A program made the translations under genes and the position numbers. This document shows, in pieces, positions 56,706 through 64,000 of a stretch of 64,000 nt of DNA. Under the pieces are notes generated by a model. The model was not told where the DNA came from and made no database searches. It was given only the letters and a program-made list of their open reading frames with translations. Within the stretch, counting starts at the first letter, position 1. Every line of letters starts with the position of its first letter. Origin of the DNA: Clostridia bacterium (GTDB lineage Bacteria; Bacillota; Clostridia; Oscillospirales; CAG-272); assembly GCA_017504245.1 (NCBI GenBank), contig JAFVRQ010000009.1, forward strand, positions 1 through 64,000. Direction: 5' to 3'.

Positions 56706-57350
56706 ATGGTTAAGTTAATTATAGTCAGACACGGAAACAGTATTGGTAATTTTAAGAGAATTTTCATCGGTCAGACGGACTGGGGGCTCTCGGAGGTAGG
56801 AGAGGAGCAGGTTAGACGATTGACCGAATATTTGAAGGATTTTCATATTGATGAGATCTATTCGAGTGACCTTTGCAGAGCGTATAACACGGTGCTTCCG
56901 ACGGCTCAGCGACTCGGACTTGAAATTCACAAAAGGGAAGGCCTGCGCGAAATTTACGCGGGTGAATGGGAGCAGAAGACATTTGTTGAGCTTGCCGAAG
57001 ATTTTCCCGAAACATATTGGACGTTCCAAAACGATATTGGAAACGCGCAGCCCGACGGGGGAGAGAAGATTTCCGACGTTTTTGCGAGAATTAAGAAGGC
57101 GATTGAGGATATTCTTGCGGAGAACGAGGGTAAAACCGTGCTTATCGGCACGCACGCGACGGTTATTCGCGTTATGAATTGCCTTTGGCACGACGATACG
57201 CTTGAAAATTTGCAAAAGTACGATTGGGTGTCTAATGCGGCGGTTTGCCATATTGAATATGAAAATGGCAAGTATAACGTTGTTGAATACGGTCACGATG
57301 CGCATCTTGAGGGAATTATTACTCACGTTGGGGTTAAAAAACAAGATTAA
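56706..57350 (+). CDS. Histidine phosphatase-family protein
   Basis: 214 aa. The catalytic motif is IVRHGNS (R8, H9, G10), with ELREIYAGEWE-like and IGTHATVIRVM blocks giving the second histidine. Related to cofactor-dependent phosphoglycerate mutases and CobC/PhoE phosphatases; the substrate is not determinable. It begins 14 bases after mrp. Confidence 0.9.
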   Translation: MVKLIIVRHGNSIGNFKRIFIGQTDWGLSEVGEEQVRRLTEYLKDFHIDEIYSSDLCRAYNTVLPTAQRLGLEIHKREGLREIYAGEWEQKTFVELAEDFPETYWTFQNDIGNAQPDGGEKISDVFARIKKAIEDILAENEGKTVLIGTHATVIRVMNCLWHDDTLENLQKYDWVSNAAVCHIEYENGKYNVVEYGHDAHLEGIITHVGVKKQD

Positions 57351-57425
57351 TATTGAAAAATGTCGGTTTTTCGTTGTGCAGGTTGCACAAAATTTATGAA
57401 AAGCCGATATTTTTTATATAAACTA

Positions 57426-57454
57426 TTTACAAATAACGATAAATGTGATATAAT
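57426..57454 (+). promoter_or_regulatory. Promoter of hpf
   Basis: -35 TTTACA (57426-57431), 17-base spacer, -10 TATAAT (57449-57454). A GAAAGAG/CTCTTTC hairpin (57462-57479) lies at the transcript 5' end. Confidence 0.75.
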
Positions 57455-57509
57455 CAAATCAGAAAGAGGTGGCTCTTTCATTGAAATAAAACTCGAAAGG
57501 AATGATTTG

Positions 57510-58037
57510 ATGAAGATTACTATTGTTGGCAGACAGATGAACGTTTGGGATTCAACCAAGGAAATGGCTGAAAAGAAACTCGCAAAGCTGGACAAATATT
57601 TTGGTTCAGAGGCCTCCGCAACAGTAACGTTCAGTTGCAAGCGCGAGCGTGACAGCGTTGAAATCACGATTCGCGGTGCTAACACAATCTTTCGCGCTGA
57701 GGTTGAGGATACCAGCTTCCAGAACGCTATGGATCGCTGCGTAGAGGTTATTGACCGCCAGATCAGAAAGAACAAAACTCGTCTTGAAAAAAGACTTAAA
57801 GAGGGCGAATTCACCTTTCCTGATTTTGACGAGGGTCTTGATGAGGATCCCGAATTTATCGTTAGAACAAAGGAGTTTGAGCTCTTCCCGATGAGCGTTG
57901 AAGAAGCAATTATGCAGATGAATTTGCTTGGACATCAGTTCTTCGTTTTCTTCAATGACGAGATCGACAACGTTTCCGTTGTTTACACAAGAAAAGACGG
58001 AAGCTACGGACTTATTAACCCTGTGATTTATAAATAG
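57510..58037 (+). CDS. hpf: Ribosome hibernation promoting factor, long form
   Basis: 175 aa from ATG 57510 (AAAGGAA upstream). The N-terminal HPF domain (KITIVGRQMNVWDSTKEMAEKK) binds the 30S decoding region; a linker leads to the C-terminal domain (RTKEFELFPMSVEEAIMQM), which dimerises to make 100S ribosomes. It ends with TAG. Monocistronic. Confidence 0.97.
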   Translation: MKITIVGRQMNVWDSTKEMAEKKLAKLDKYFGSEASATVTFSCKRERDSVEITIRGANTIFRAEVEDTSFQNAMDRCVEVIDRQIRKNKTRLEKRLKEGEFTFPDFDEGLDEDPEFIVRTKEFELFPMSVEEAIMQMNLLGHQFFVFFNDEIDNVSVVYTRKDGSYGLINPVIYK

Positions 58038-58042
58038 TGTTA

Positions 58043-58077
58043 ACCACCCCCACCGCGCAGGCGGTGGGGGATTTTTG
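58043..58077 (+). terminator. Terminator after hpf
   Basis: CCCCCACCGC stem, short loop, GGCGGTGGGGG stem, ATTTTTG. Confidence 0.88.
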
Positions 58078-58080
58078 TAG

Positions 58081-58109
58081 TTGACAAAAATAGGAAATGG
58101 TGATAGAAT
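58081..58109 (+). promoter_or_regulatory. Promoter of the second LRR gene
   Basis: -35 TTGACA (58081-58086), 17-base spacer, -10 TAGAAT (58104-58109). Confidence 0.75.
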
Positions 58110-58154
58110 GTAGACAGAAGTGCCGACGGGCTGAAACGGGAAAGAGAAATACCT

Positions 58155-59510
58155 ATGAAAAATTTATTGATTAGTATTATTGCTTGTGCTATTGCTCTTG
58201 TGGCAATAGTTGTGGCATTTGTGGTTGCCGGAGATGATGGAACAAATGGAATTGATGGTATAAACGGTAAAGATGGATTAACACCTACCATAGAAATTAG
58301 TGATGACGGGTATTGGATTATTAATGGTATAAAAACCGAATATATTGCTATTGGTAAAGATGGTAGTGATGGTCAAGATGGAACTAACGGCGTTGATGGT
58401 GAAACTCCTACTATCGAAATTAGTGACGATGGATATTGGATTATCAATGGTGAAAAAACTAACGTTTTGGCAAACAATGACGAAAATCCCCAGGGACTTG
58501 ATTTTTGGTTGAGAGATGACGGTTGTTATGCCGTATCTGTAGGAAAAGCTAAGTATTTGAGTCATATTGAAATTCCGTCAACATATTTAGGTAGACCTGT
58601 AGTGGAAATTGAAGACGAAGGATTTGCGAATTGTACTGCCCTTATAAGTGTTAAGATACCCGATTCTGTTACAAACATTGGTTTTGGTGCATTCTATGGT
58701 TGCTATTCACTTCTAAGTATAACTATTCCCAAATCGATTATCAGTATTGAATATGAAGCATTTGAAGAATGTATTTCACTTTTCGAAGTTTGCAATAAGT
58801 CCTCATTGGATATAGTTGCGGGAACTGTGCCCGGAGGCGGTATGGAGTTGGTTTTTCACGGAAAAGTGGGCCTTTATGCAAAACATATTATTAGCGATGA
58901 ATCGCAAACTGCACTTAAGACTGTGAATGACTGTATATTCTTTGATAACGGAGTTGATGCTTATCTTATGAAATACATTGGTAAGGGTGGTGCGATTGAA
59001 CTTCCTACGCTAGAAGGAAAAGAATATGAGATTTTTGAAAATGCATTTCGTGAAAATGCTAATGTAACTAACGTGATAATTCCGGATTGTGTAACAAAAA
59101 TAGGTAGATCTGCTTTTGAGGATTGCACCTCACTTGAAAGTGTAATAATTGGAAACTCCGTCAAAGAGATTGGTACGTCTGCTTTCTATAACTGTGAAGC
59201 TCTTGAAAGTGTGATTATTGGTAACAGTGTAAATGCTATTTATGGTGGTGTATTTCAAAATTGCGAATCGCTCACAAAAATAAATATTCCCGATAGCGTG
59301 ACTACTATGGGGGGATATGTATTTTCAAATTGTCATTCGTTACGCAAAATTGTAATACCGGATTCTGTTAAAACATTGCTTGGGTCTGCATTCGAAAATT
59401 GCGGCAGTGATCTTACCGTTTATTGTGAAGCATCATCAATGCCACAGGGCTGGTATTTCCCGTTCGATAAATCTAGCTGTTCGGTTGTTTGGGGCTATAA
59501 GGGTGAATGA
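58155..59510 (+). CDS. Surface protein: collagen-like triplets plus BspA-type LRR
   Basis: 451 aa. N-terminal hydrophobic segment (about 4-26), probably a membrane anchor or signal. Then two copies of a module: Gly-X-Y triplets (GTNGIDGINGKDG; GKDGSDGQDGTNGVDG) each followed by TPTIEISDDGYWIING. From about residue 115 onward LRR_5 repeats (IPDSVTNIGFGAFYGC). An insert around 210-310 breaks the repeat run. Likely extracellular; ligand unknown. No LPXTG motif. Confidence 0.82.
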   Translation: MKNLLISIIACAIALVAIVVAFVVAGDDGTNGIDGINGKDGLTPTIEISDDGYWIINGIKTEYIAIGKDGSDGQDGTNGVDGETPTIEISDDGYWIINGEKTNVLANNDENPQGLDFWLRDDGCYAVSVGKAKYLSHIEIPSTYLGRPVVEIEDEGFANCTALISVKIPDSVTNIGFGAFYGCYSLLSITIPKSIISIEYEAFEECISLFEVCNKSSLDIVAGTVPGGGMELVFHGKVGLYAKHIISDESQTALKTVNDCIFFDNGVDAYLMKYIGKGGAIELPTLEGKEYEIFENAFRENANVTNVIIPDCVTKIGRSAFEDCTSLESVIIGNSVKEIGTSAFYNCEALESVIIGNSVNAIYGGVFQNCESLTKINIPDSVTTMGGYVFSNCHSLRKIVIPDSVKTLLGSAFENCGSDLTVYCEASSMPQGWYFPFDKSSCSVVWGYKGE

Positions 59511-59524
59511 ATAATGATACATTT

Positions 59525-59552
59525 AGGAACGCTCGGGTGGGCGCTCCTTTTG
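59525..59552 (+). terminator. Probable terminator after the second LRR gene
   Basis: AGGAACGC stem, TCGGGTGG loop, GCGCTCCT stem with one mismatch, then TTTTG. Confidence 0.55.
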
Positions 59553-60190
59553 TTATGGAATTTCTGTGCTGTGCGGGTGGGGAAAAGACCTTGGGTTGAT
59601 AAGAAAAGTCAAAGAGTTCGACGCGAAAAAAACTGTCCCGCGAGCCCCCGCCCACTCCCCGACACTTTGTGTCTTCACTCGAAAATATAGTCGTCTCGGG
59701 TGTATGCTGAAGCATACGCCCGATACTCCTTATTTTCTCCCTTCTCATCCTTCCTTTTTCCGCCACAGGCGGCGGTCGGATTCGAAGCCTCTCGCCCCCA
59801 GAGGGTTATAAGAGTGGTGCGTAAAGGGGAAGCATAGAGAATTTTAGTATTTATTGGGTAATTTAAAAGGTTAGTTTAGATTTGGAACAGGTCGTCGGGG
59901 ATGCCGATTCCTACGGTGTTTGCGGTTATTTTATTGAAAGATAATAGACATATAGCGAATAAAAAATAAGATGTCATCCTGAGCGGTAGCGAAGTTTTGC
60001 GAGGGAGCACCGTCGAGCTGAGCAAAACCAATTGTGCCTTTAGGTACAATTGGGATCTATTAAGGAATTTTATGTACCATTTTTAACATAAAGTCACTTT
60101 TTATTCGTTTGCTCGATTTAAAACAAATCAAAATTTGACAGGGTGGATGTGATGGGGAGAATGAAAATTTAAATCAAAAAATCTTTTAAA
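59553..60190. other. Gene-free stretch with hairpins and repeat debris
   Basis: No convincing coding gene. It holds a GGGTGTATGC/GCATACGCCC stem (about 59698-59723), a short GGATTCGAAGCC stretch (about 59778-59789), the TGTCATCCTGAGC motif often seen in dispersed repeats (about 59971), and a CCAATTGTGCC/GGTACAATTGG stem-loop (about 60029-60053). The edges (TTTATTGGGT near 59851 and AAATCAAAATTT near 60126) loosely recall the terminal repeats of copy B. Confidence 0.45.
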
Positions 60191-60194
60191 GTCA

Positions 60195-60223
60195 TTGACT
60201 ACGTTTTAGGGTTATGATATAAT
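60195..60223 (+). promoter_or_regulatory. Promoter of the flippase gene
   Basis: -35 TTGACT (60195-60200), 17-base spacer, -10 TATAAT (60218-60223). Confidence 0.8.
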
Positions 60224-60255
60224 AATAAAGTTAGCTTACGAAAGGGGGAAGGAAA

Positions 60256-61659
60256 ATGGACAGGTACAAGAAGTTATTATCGAACACGTTGATACTGACT
60301 ATTGGGACGTTTGCGTCGAAGCTATTGGTTTATTTTTTGATGCCTCTTTACACGGCGATTTTATCGACGGAGCAATACGGAACAGCGGATTTGATTACGA
60401 ATGCGGCGAATTTGCTTATTCCGTTTTGTTGCATTGGTATTACGCACGGTGTTTTCCGTTTTGCTGCAGACGAGGACGAGAGCAACAAGGTCATTCTTTC
60501 GTCGGGTGTTAGTGTACTCCTTATTTCGAGCGCGGTTTTCCTTTTGGTGTCGCCGTTGATTTCGTTTATTCCGTATTTTGAAAGCTACGCGTGGCTTATT
60601 GCGTTTTACGTCATAAGCTCCAATTTTCACACGGTTGCAAAGGAATACATCAGGGCAAAGGGAAGAATGAAGCTTTATGCCGTTCAGAGTATTTTAGGTA
60701 CTGCTTTGGTTATCGCTTTTAATCTTTTGTTTCTTATTCCGATGAAGCTCGGAGTTGTCGGTTACGTGCTTTCAGTTGCGGTTGCGGATGCGGTTGGAAC
60801 GGTATTTTTGATTATTTACGCGAAGCTTTATAAGGATTTCTCATTTAAAATTGTTTCTAAAATCAAGATAAGGGAGATGCTCAAATACAGTCTTCCGATG
60901 ATGCCCACGACGGTTATCTGGTGGATTACCAACGTTTCGGACAGGTTTATCGTTACTGCGATTTGCGGAAGCGGTGAGAACGGGCTTTACTCGGCGGCTT
61001 ACAAAATTCCGACGATTATTGCTCTCGTTGCGGGCGTTTTCAACGAGGCGTGGCAGCTTTCTGCAATTTCCGAGTCGAAGGACGGGGAAGAGGTTGGCAA
61101 TTTCTTCTCTGAGGTTTTTGAGAGGTATCAGGCGATTTTGTTTTTGGGCTGCTCGGTGCTTATTCCGTTCACTCCTCTTGCGACGAGGATATTGCTTGAC
61201 GAGTCTTATTTCAGTGCGTGGAGCTTTATGCCCGTGCTTTTGGTGGCGACGGTTTTCTCCTCGCTCGTTACGTTCATCGGTACTATTTACACGGTTAAAA
61301 AGAGAACTACGATGTCGCTCATCACAGCGGCATTCGGGGCGGGGCTCAACATTGTGTTAAACCTTTTGATGATACCCTCGATGGGTGCGCAGGGAGCGGG
61401 AATTGCAACGGCTATCAGCTATTTTGCGGTTTTCGTGCTTCGCGCGATTCATTCAAAGAGGTTTATGCCGTTTAATCTGAAGGCGTGGAAGGTGTCACTC
61501 AACACCTTGATCGTTATCGTGCAGATTATATTTATGATTTGCGGCTTGCCCTTTAATATTTTGGTGCAGGTTTTGATGGTTGGATTGATAGGATTAATCA
61601 ACGGAAGGTCGCTTGTTTCGGCTTTTATGAAAATATTGAAAAAAATATTGAAAAAATAG
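60256..61659 (+). CDS. Polysaccharide flippase-like MOP-superfamily membrane protein
   Basis: 467 aa with about 12-14 hydrophobic helices along its length, starting YKKLLSNTLILTIGTFASKLL as in Wzx/RfbX-type exporters. Such proteins move lipid-linked oligosaccharides across the membrane. Conserved points include PLYTAILSTEQYGTADL and SDRFIVTAICGSGENGLYS. No glycosyltransferase neighbours are present, so the cargo is unknown. Monocistronic; GAAAGGGGGAAGG before the ATG. Confidence 0.9.
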   Translation: MDRYKKLLSNTLILTIGTFASKLLVYFLMPLYTAILSTEQYGTADLITNAANLLIPFCCIGITHGVFRFAADEDESNKVILSSGVSVLLISSAVFLLVSPLISFIPYFESYAWLIAFYVISSNFHTVAKEYIRAKGRMKLYAVQSILGTALVIAFNLLFLIPMKLGVVGYVLSVAVADAVGTVFLIIYAKLYKDFSFKIVSKIKIREMLKYSLPMMPTTVIWWITNVSDRFIVTAICGSGENGLYSAAYKIPTIIALVAGVFNEAWQLSAISESKDGEEVGNFFSEVFERYQAILFLGCSVLIPFTPLATRILLDESYFSAWSFMPVLLVATVFSSLVTFIGTIYTVKKRTTMSLITAAFGAGLNIVLNLLMIPSMGAQGAGIATAISYFAVFVLRAIHSKRFMPFNLKAWKVSLNTLIVIVQIIFMICGLPFNILVQVLMVGLIGLINGRSLVSAFMKILKKILKK

Positions 61660-61669
61660 AAAAAAACTC

Positions 61670-61698
61670 TTGCAATTTGGAAAAAGATGTGCTATAAT
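61670..61698 (+). promoter_or_regulatory. Promoter of rplS
   Basis: -35 TTGCAA (61670-61675), 17-base spacer, -10 TATAAT (61693-61698). Confidence 0.85.
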
Positions 61699-61704
61699 AC
61701 ACAA

Positions 61705-61785
61705 TGTATGTGTATGTCACATAGAATTATCAAGGAATAGTCCGCTGCGACGCTCTGCATGAATATTCCGATTTTTAAGGAGGGC
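61705..61785 (+). promoter_or_regulatory. rplS leader, L19-leader-like structure
   Basis: About 85 bases of untranslated leader. GGAATA (about 61733) can pair with TATTCC (about 61764), enclosing GTCCGCTGCGACGCTCTGC, just before the AAGGAGG site. Firmicutes rplS leaders can be L19-regulated. The structure is seen, the regulation inferred. Confidence 0.45.
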
Positions 61786-61792
61786 CACTAAA

Positions 61793-62134
61793 ATGGATTT
61801 GATCAAGGCTTTTACAAACGAGCAGCTTAAGAAGGAACTCCCCGTGGTTAACGTTGGTGACACAGTTCGCGTTCACAACAAGATCAAAGAGGGAACACGT
61901 GAAAGAATTCAGCTTTTCGAGGGTACTGTTATCGCTAAGCACGGCGGCGGTATCTCTGAAACATTCACAGTCAGAAGAGTAGCATACGGTGTTGGTGTTG
62001 AAAAGACATTCCCCATCCACTCTCCCAACGTTGAAAAGGTTGAAACAATCAGACACGGTAAGGTTAGACGTGCTAAGCTCTACTATCTTCGTGATAGAGT
62101 TGGTAAGGCGTCTAAGGTTAAGGAAAGAATCTAA
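61793..62134 (+). CDS. rplS: 50S ribosomal protein L19 (bL19)
   Basis: 113 aa. Typical blocks: [39 protein letters not shown] and the basic [16 protein letters not shown]. It lies at the 30S-50S interface. It is usually the last gene of the rpsP operon, but here stands alone 32 kb away with its own promoter and terminator. Confidence 0.98.
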   Translation: MDLIKAFTNEQLKKELPVVNVGDTVRVHNKIKEGTRERIQLFEGTVIAKHGGGISETFTVRRVAYGVGVEKTFPIHSPNVEKVETIRHGKVRRAKLYYLRDRVGKASKVKERI

Positions 62135-62151
62135 TTTAAACTTAACAAAAA

Positions 62152-62184
62152 AGACAGAGCATCGAAGGGTGCTCTGTTTTTTTA
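62152..62184 (+). terminator. Terminator after rplS
   Basis: ACAGAGCA stem, TCGAAGGG loop, TGCTCTGT stem, T-run. Confidence 0.9.
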
Positions 62185-62194
62185 TTCAAAACAC

Positions 62195-62223
62195 TTGAAA
62201 AAGTCAAAAAAATGCGGTATAAT
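62195..62223 (+). promoter_or_regulatory. Promoter of the XRE gene
   Basis: -35 TTGAAA (62195-62200), 17-base spacer, -10 TATAAT (62218-62223). A leader of about 100 bases precedes the start. Confidence 0.7.
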
Positions 62224-62330
62224 GGGAAATGCAACCTAAGGTTGCGCATTTGAAAACTAAAATGTATGGTCAAATTTTGACTTTTTTGATATACTTGAGC
62301 CGTAAAATAAAAACAAAGGAGACCCCATAT

Positions 62331-63170
62331 ATGACCCTTGAAACTGCTAACAGATTATATGAATTGAGAAAAAAGCACAATCTTTCACAGGAGGAGCTTG
62401 CCGAGAAGCTTGGTGTATCGCGTCAGGCGGTATCTAAATGGGAGAGGAGCGAGGCGAGTCCCGATACGGATAATTTGATTGCTCTTGCGAAGATTTACGA
62501 TCTATCTCTTGACGAGCTTATTTACGGTGAAAAGGAAGAGAAGAAGAAAGAAAAGGCAGAGGAAAAAACCGAAGAAAATGCGAACGAGCCCACGAACGAA
62601 AAGAGCGAAAATGACAATGAGGAGCTTTTTGTAAATATAGACGATGGTAAGGATAAGGTTAAGATAGGTCCTAAGGGAATTCTCGTTGAGGACGAGGACG
62701 GTGAAAAGGTCAAAATAAGCTGGAGCGGTATCAAAATTGAAACGTCGAAAAAAGATGATGACGACGATGATGACGATGAGCTTTATGAAACCGTTTATTC
62801 AAGTAATGGGAAGACAAAAAAGGGAGATAATGTTCGAATTAAGGTGAAACGACCTACAAGATTTTGGCTTGAGGTTCCGTATCCCATTATTTGTGCTGTT
62901 GCATATTTGATTTTTGGATGCTACAATATTTGTGGTGGATGGGCATTATCTTGGGTGATATTTATCACAATCCCGATTTATTACACTTTGGTTGAGGCGA
63001 TTTACATGAGGAGCTTTGCTTACTTTGCTTATCCTGTGTTCTGCGCATTTGTGTATCTTGTGTGCGGTTTATATTTCGGAAATTGGCATCCTTCTTGGAT
63101 AATTTTTGTTACTGTTCCCGTATACTATCCGATTGCGGATGCGCTTGATAAGGAAATTAGAAGAAAATAA
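62331..63170 (+). CDS. XRE-family HTH regulator with C-terminal membrane helices
   Basis: 279 aa from ATG 62331 (AAGGAGA upstream). N-terminal Cro/C1 HTH (LRKKHNLSQEELAEKLGVSR, then QAVSKWERSE) followed by SLDELIYGE. A highly charged linker comes next (about 65-110 and a DDDDDDDE run), then about three hydrophobic segments (190-270). The architecture suggests a membrane-bound regulator sensing envelope state; targets are unknown. Confidence 0.88.
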   Translation: MTLETANRLYELRKKHNLSQEELAEKLGVSRQAVSKWERSEASPDTDNLIALAKIYDLSLDELIYGEKEEKKKEKAEEKTEENANEPTNEKSENDNEELFVNIDDGKDKVKIGPKGILVEDEDGEKVKISWSGIKIETSKKDDDDDDDDELYETVYSSNGKTKKGDNVRIKVKRPTRFWLEVPYPIICAVAYLIFGCYNICGGWALSWVIFITIPIYYTLVEAIYMRSFAYFAYPVFCAFVYLVCGLYFGNWHPSWIIFVTVPVYYPIADALDKEIRRK

Positions 63171-63205
63171 CACAATAGTTTAATGAACCTGAATGCTTTT
63201 TGTTA

Positions 63206-63236
63206 AAAAGCACCGAAAATCCTCGGTGCTTTTTGT
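63206..63236 (+). terminator. Terminator after the XRE gene
   Basis: AAAAGCACCGA stem, AAATCC loop, TCGGTGCTTTTT stem with T-run. Confidence 0.88.
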
Positions 63237-63269
63237 TAATTATACCATTACGAATTCTTAATATTTTAA

Positions 63270-63298
63270 TTGACTTTTGCGGGGTAAAATGTTATAAT
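63270..63298 (+). promoter_or_regulatory. Promoter of malQ
   Basis: -35 TTGACT (63270-63275), 17-base spacer, -10 TATAAT (63293-63298). Confidence 0.8.
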
Positions 63299-63349
63299 AT
63301 TGGGTGGGAAATATTCTACATTTCTTTATTATACGAAAGGAGAAGTATT

Positions 63350-64000
63350 TTGAACAATACCAAGAATAACTTTGGTTTTACACACAAAAGCGGAATTCTT
63401 ATGCCCGTGAGCTCGTTGCCCGCAAAATACGGCATCGGTGACTTCGGCAAATGCGCTTTTGATTTCGTGGATTTTTTGAGTGAGACGAAGCAGACCTGCT
63501 GGCAGGTTTTGCCCCTTAATCCCACCTCATACGGCGACAGCCCTTATCAGTCTCCTGCGGCTTGCGCGGGTAATCCTTATTTTATTGCTCCCGAGCTTCT
63601 TTTTGAGCAGGGCTTACTTACTAAGGACGAGCTTGATTCCTATGAGCACGAGCAGGGAAAGATTGACTACGGCTTCCTTTTCAATACTCGCTACGATATG
63701 CTTCGCAAGGCCTTTGCAAGATTTACTCCCGATTCGGAGTATGATGCGTTCTGCGAAAAGACGGCGGCTTGGCTTGAGGATTACGCGCTCTTTATGGCTT
63801 TGAAGGTTCATTACAACTATTGCCAGTGGACTTTATGGAGTGACGAGCACAAGAATATTGCTTCTGCACGTCAGCACAAGGGCGAATTCGAGGCGGAAAT
63901 GAATTTCTGGAAATGGGTTCAGTTTGAATTTATGAAGGAATGGAAATCCGTTGTTGAATACGCGCACTCAAAAGGTATCACAATAATAGGGGATATGCCC
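63350..64000 (+). CDS. malQ: 4-alpha-glucanotransferase (amylomaltase), 5' part
   Basis: First 217 residues only; the gene runs off the window. GH77 start blocks: SGILMPVSSLPAKYGIGDFG, WQVLPLNPT, YGDSPYQSPAACAGNPYFI. It rearranges maltodextrins by transglycosylation. The start is TTG at 63350, eight bases after AAAGGAG. The catalytic residues lie further downstream, outside the window. Confidence 0.95.
   Translation, partial: MNNTKNNFGFTHKSGILMPVSSLPAKYGIGDFGKCAFDFVDFLSETKQTCWQVLPLNPTSYGDSPYQSPAACAGNPYFIAPELLFEQGLLTKDELDSYEHEQGKIDYGFLFNTRYDMLRKAFARFTPDSEYDAFCEKTAAWLEDYALFMALKVHYNYCQWTLWSDEHKNIASARQHKGEFEAEMNFWKWVQFEFMKEWKSVVEYAHSKGITIIGDMP

Noticed and set aside
59566-59811. Small open frames in both strands of the gene-free stretch
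   Set aside because: Overlap hairpins, no ribosome site, no recognisable protein features.
59765-59815. Possible tRNA because of a TTCGAA loop
   Set aside because: No acceptor stem, no anticodon arm and no CCA could be assembled around it.
1-64000. CRISPR array or cas genes
   Set aside because: No regularly spaced 25-40 base direct repeats and no Cas-like proteins; the only tandem array is the 10-bp repeat at 5011-5070.

Overview
The window looks like a chromosomal segment of a low-to-moderate GC, Gram-positive Clostridia-type bacterium, probably a gut commensal. The basis is inference from gene content: SepF and YlmH division-cluster genes, an LCP-family wall protein, a T-box before ileS, the rnc-smc-ftsY order, the ylxM-ffh-rpsP order, a small DUF6472-like Cys protein, BspA-type leucine-rich repeat proteins, and many sigma-A-type promoters (TTGACA-17-TATAAT). 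Genes lie mostly on the + strand. No rRNA, tRNA or CRISPR array was seen.

Layout. 0-5 kb is accessory: a truncated copy of a long non-coding hairpin repeat, a YpsA-like SLOG gene, a cluster of five TGTGGAAAA DnaA-box-like sites, an HTH gene whose promoter spacer holds a LexA-like box, a leucine-rich repeat protein, and a decayed rhs gene. 5-25.5 kb is housekeeping: infC-rpmI-rplT, then trmH-family, dprA, topA, trmFO, rnc, radical SAM, smc, ftsY, rdgB, yhbY, nadD, yqeK, LCP, rsfS and leuS. 25.5-28 kb carries an S8 protease lipoprotein gene broken by one in-frame TAG; a 20-bp direct repeat flanks this segment, one copy being the end of leuS. 28-36.5 kb holds rpsU, the minus-strand ylxM-ffh-rpsP-khpA operon, an M16 peptidase-like pair, lgt, folD and a cyclase-family enzyme.

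36.5-41.7 kb is a second accessory patch: four consecutive lipoprotein genes and a DUF6472-like gene, bracketed by two non-coding elements with related terminal inverted repeats. 41.7-53 kb is again conserved: metY-metA (methionine by direct sulfhydrylation), miaA, an HlyD-like protein, yggS, sepF, ylmH, T-box-ileS, lspA and an RluD-like synthase. A second rhs scrap and a duplicated-domain lipoprotein follow. 54-64 kb holds gpmI, Mrp, a histidine phosphatase, hpf, a second leucine-rich repeat protein with collagen-like triplets, a 745-base gene-free stretch, a flippase, rplS with its own leader, an XRE regulator and the start of malQ.

The most interesting material lies at the accessory seams: the LexA-like operator and DnaA-box cluster near the left end, the helically phased 10-bp repeat before infC, the repeat-flanked broken protease, and the lipoprotein operon carrying small CxxC knuckles. 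No complete, clearly new multi-gene defence or metabolic system could be demonstrated from sequence alone.
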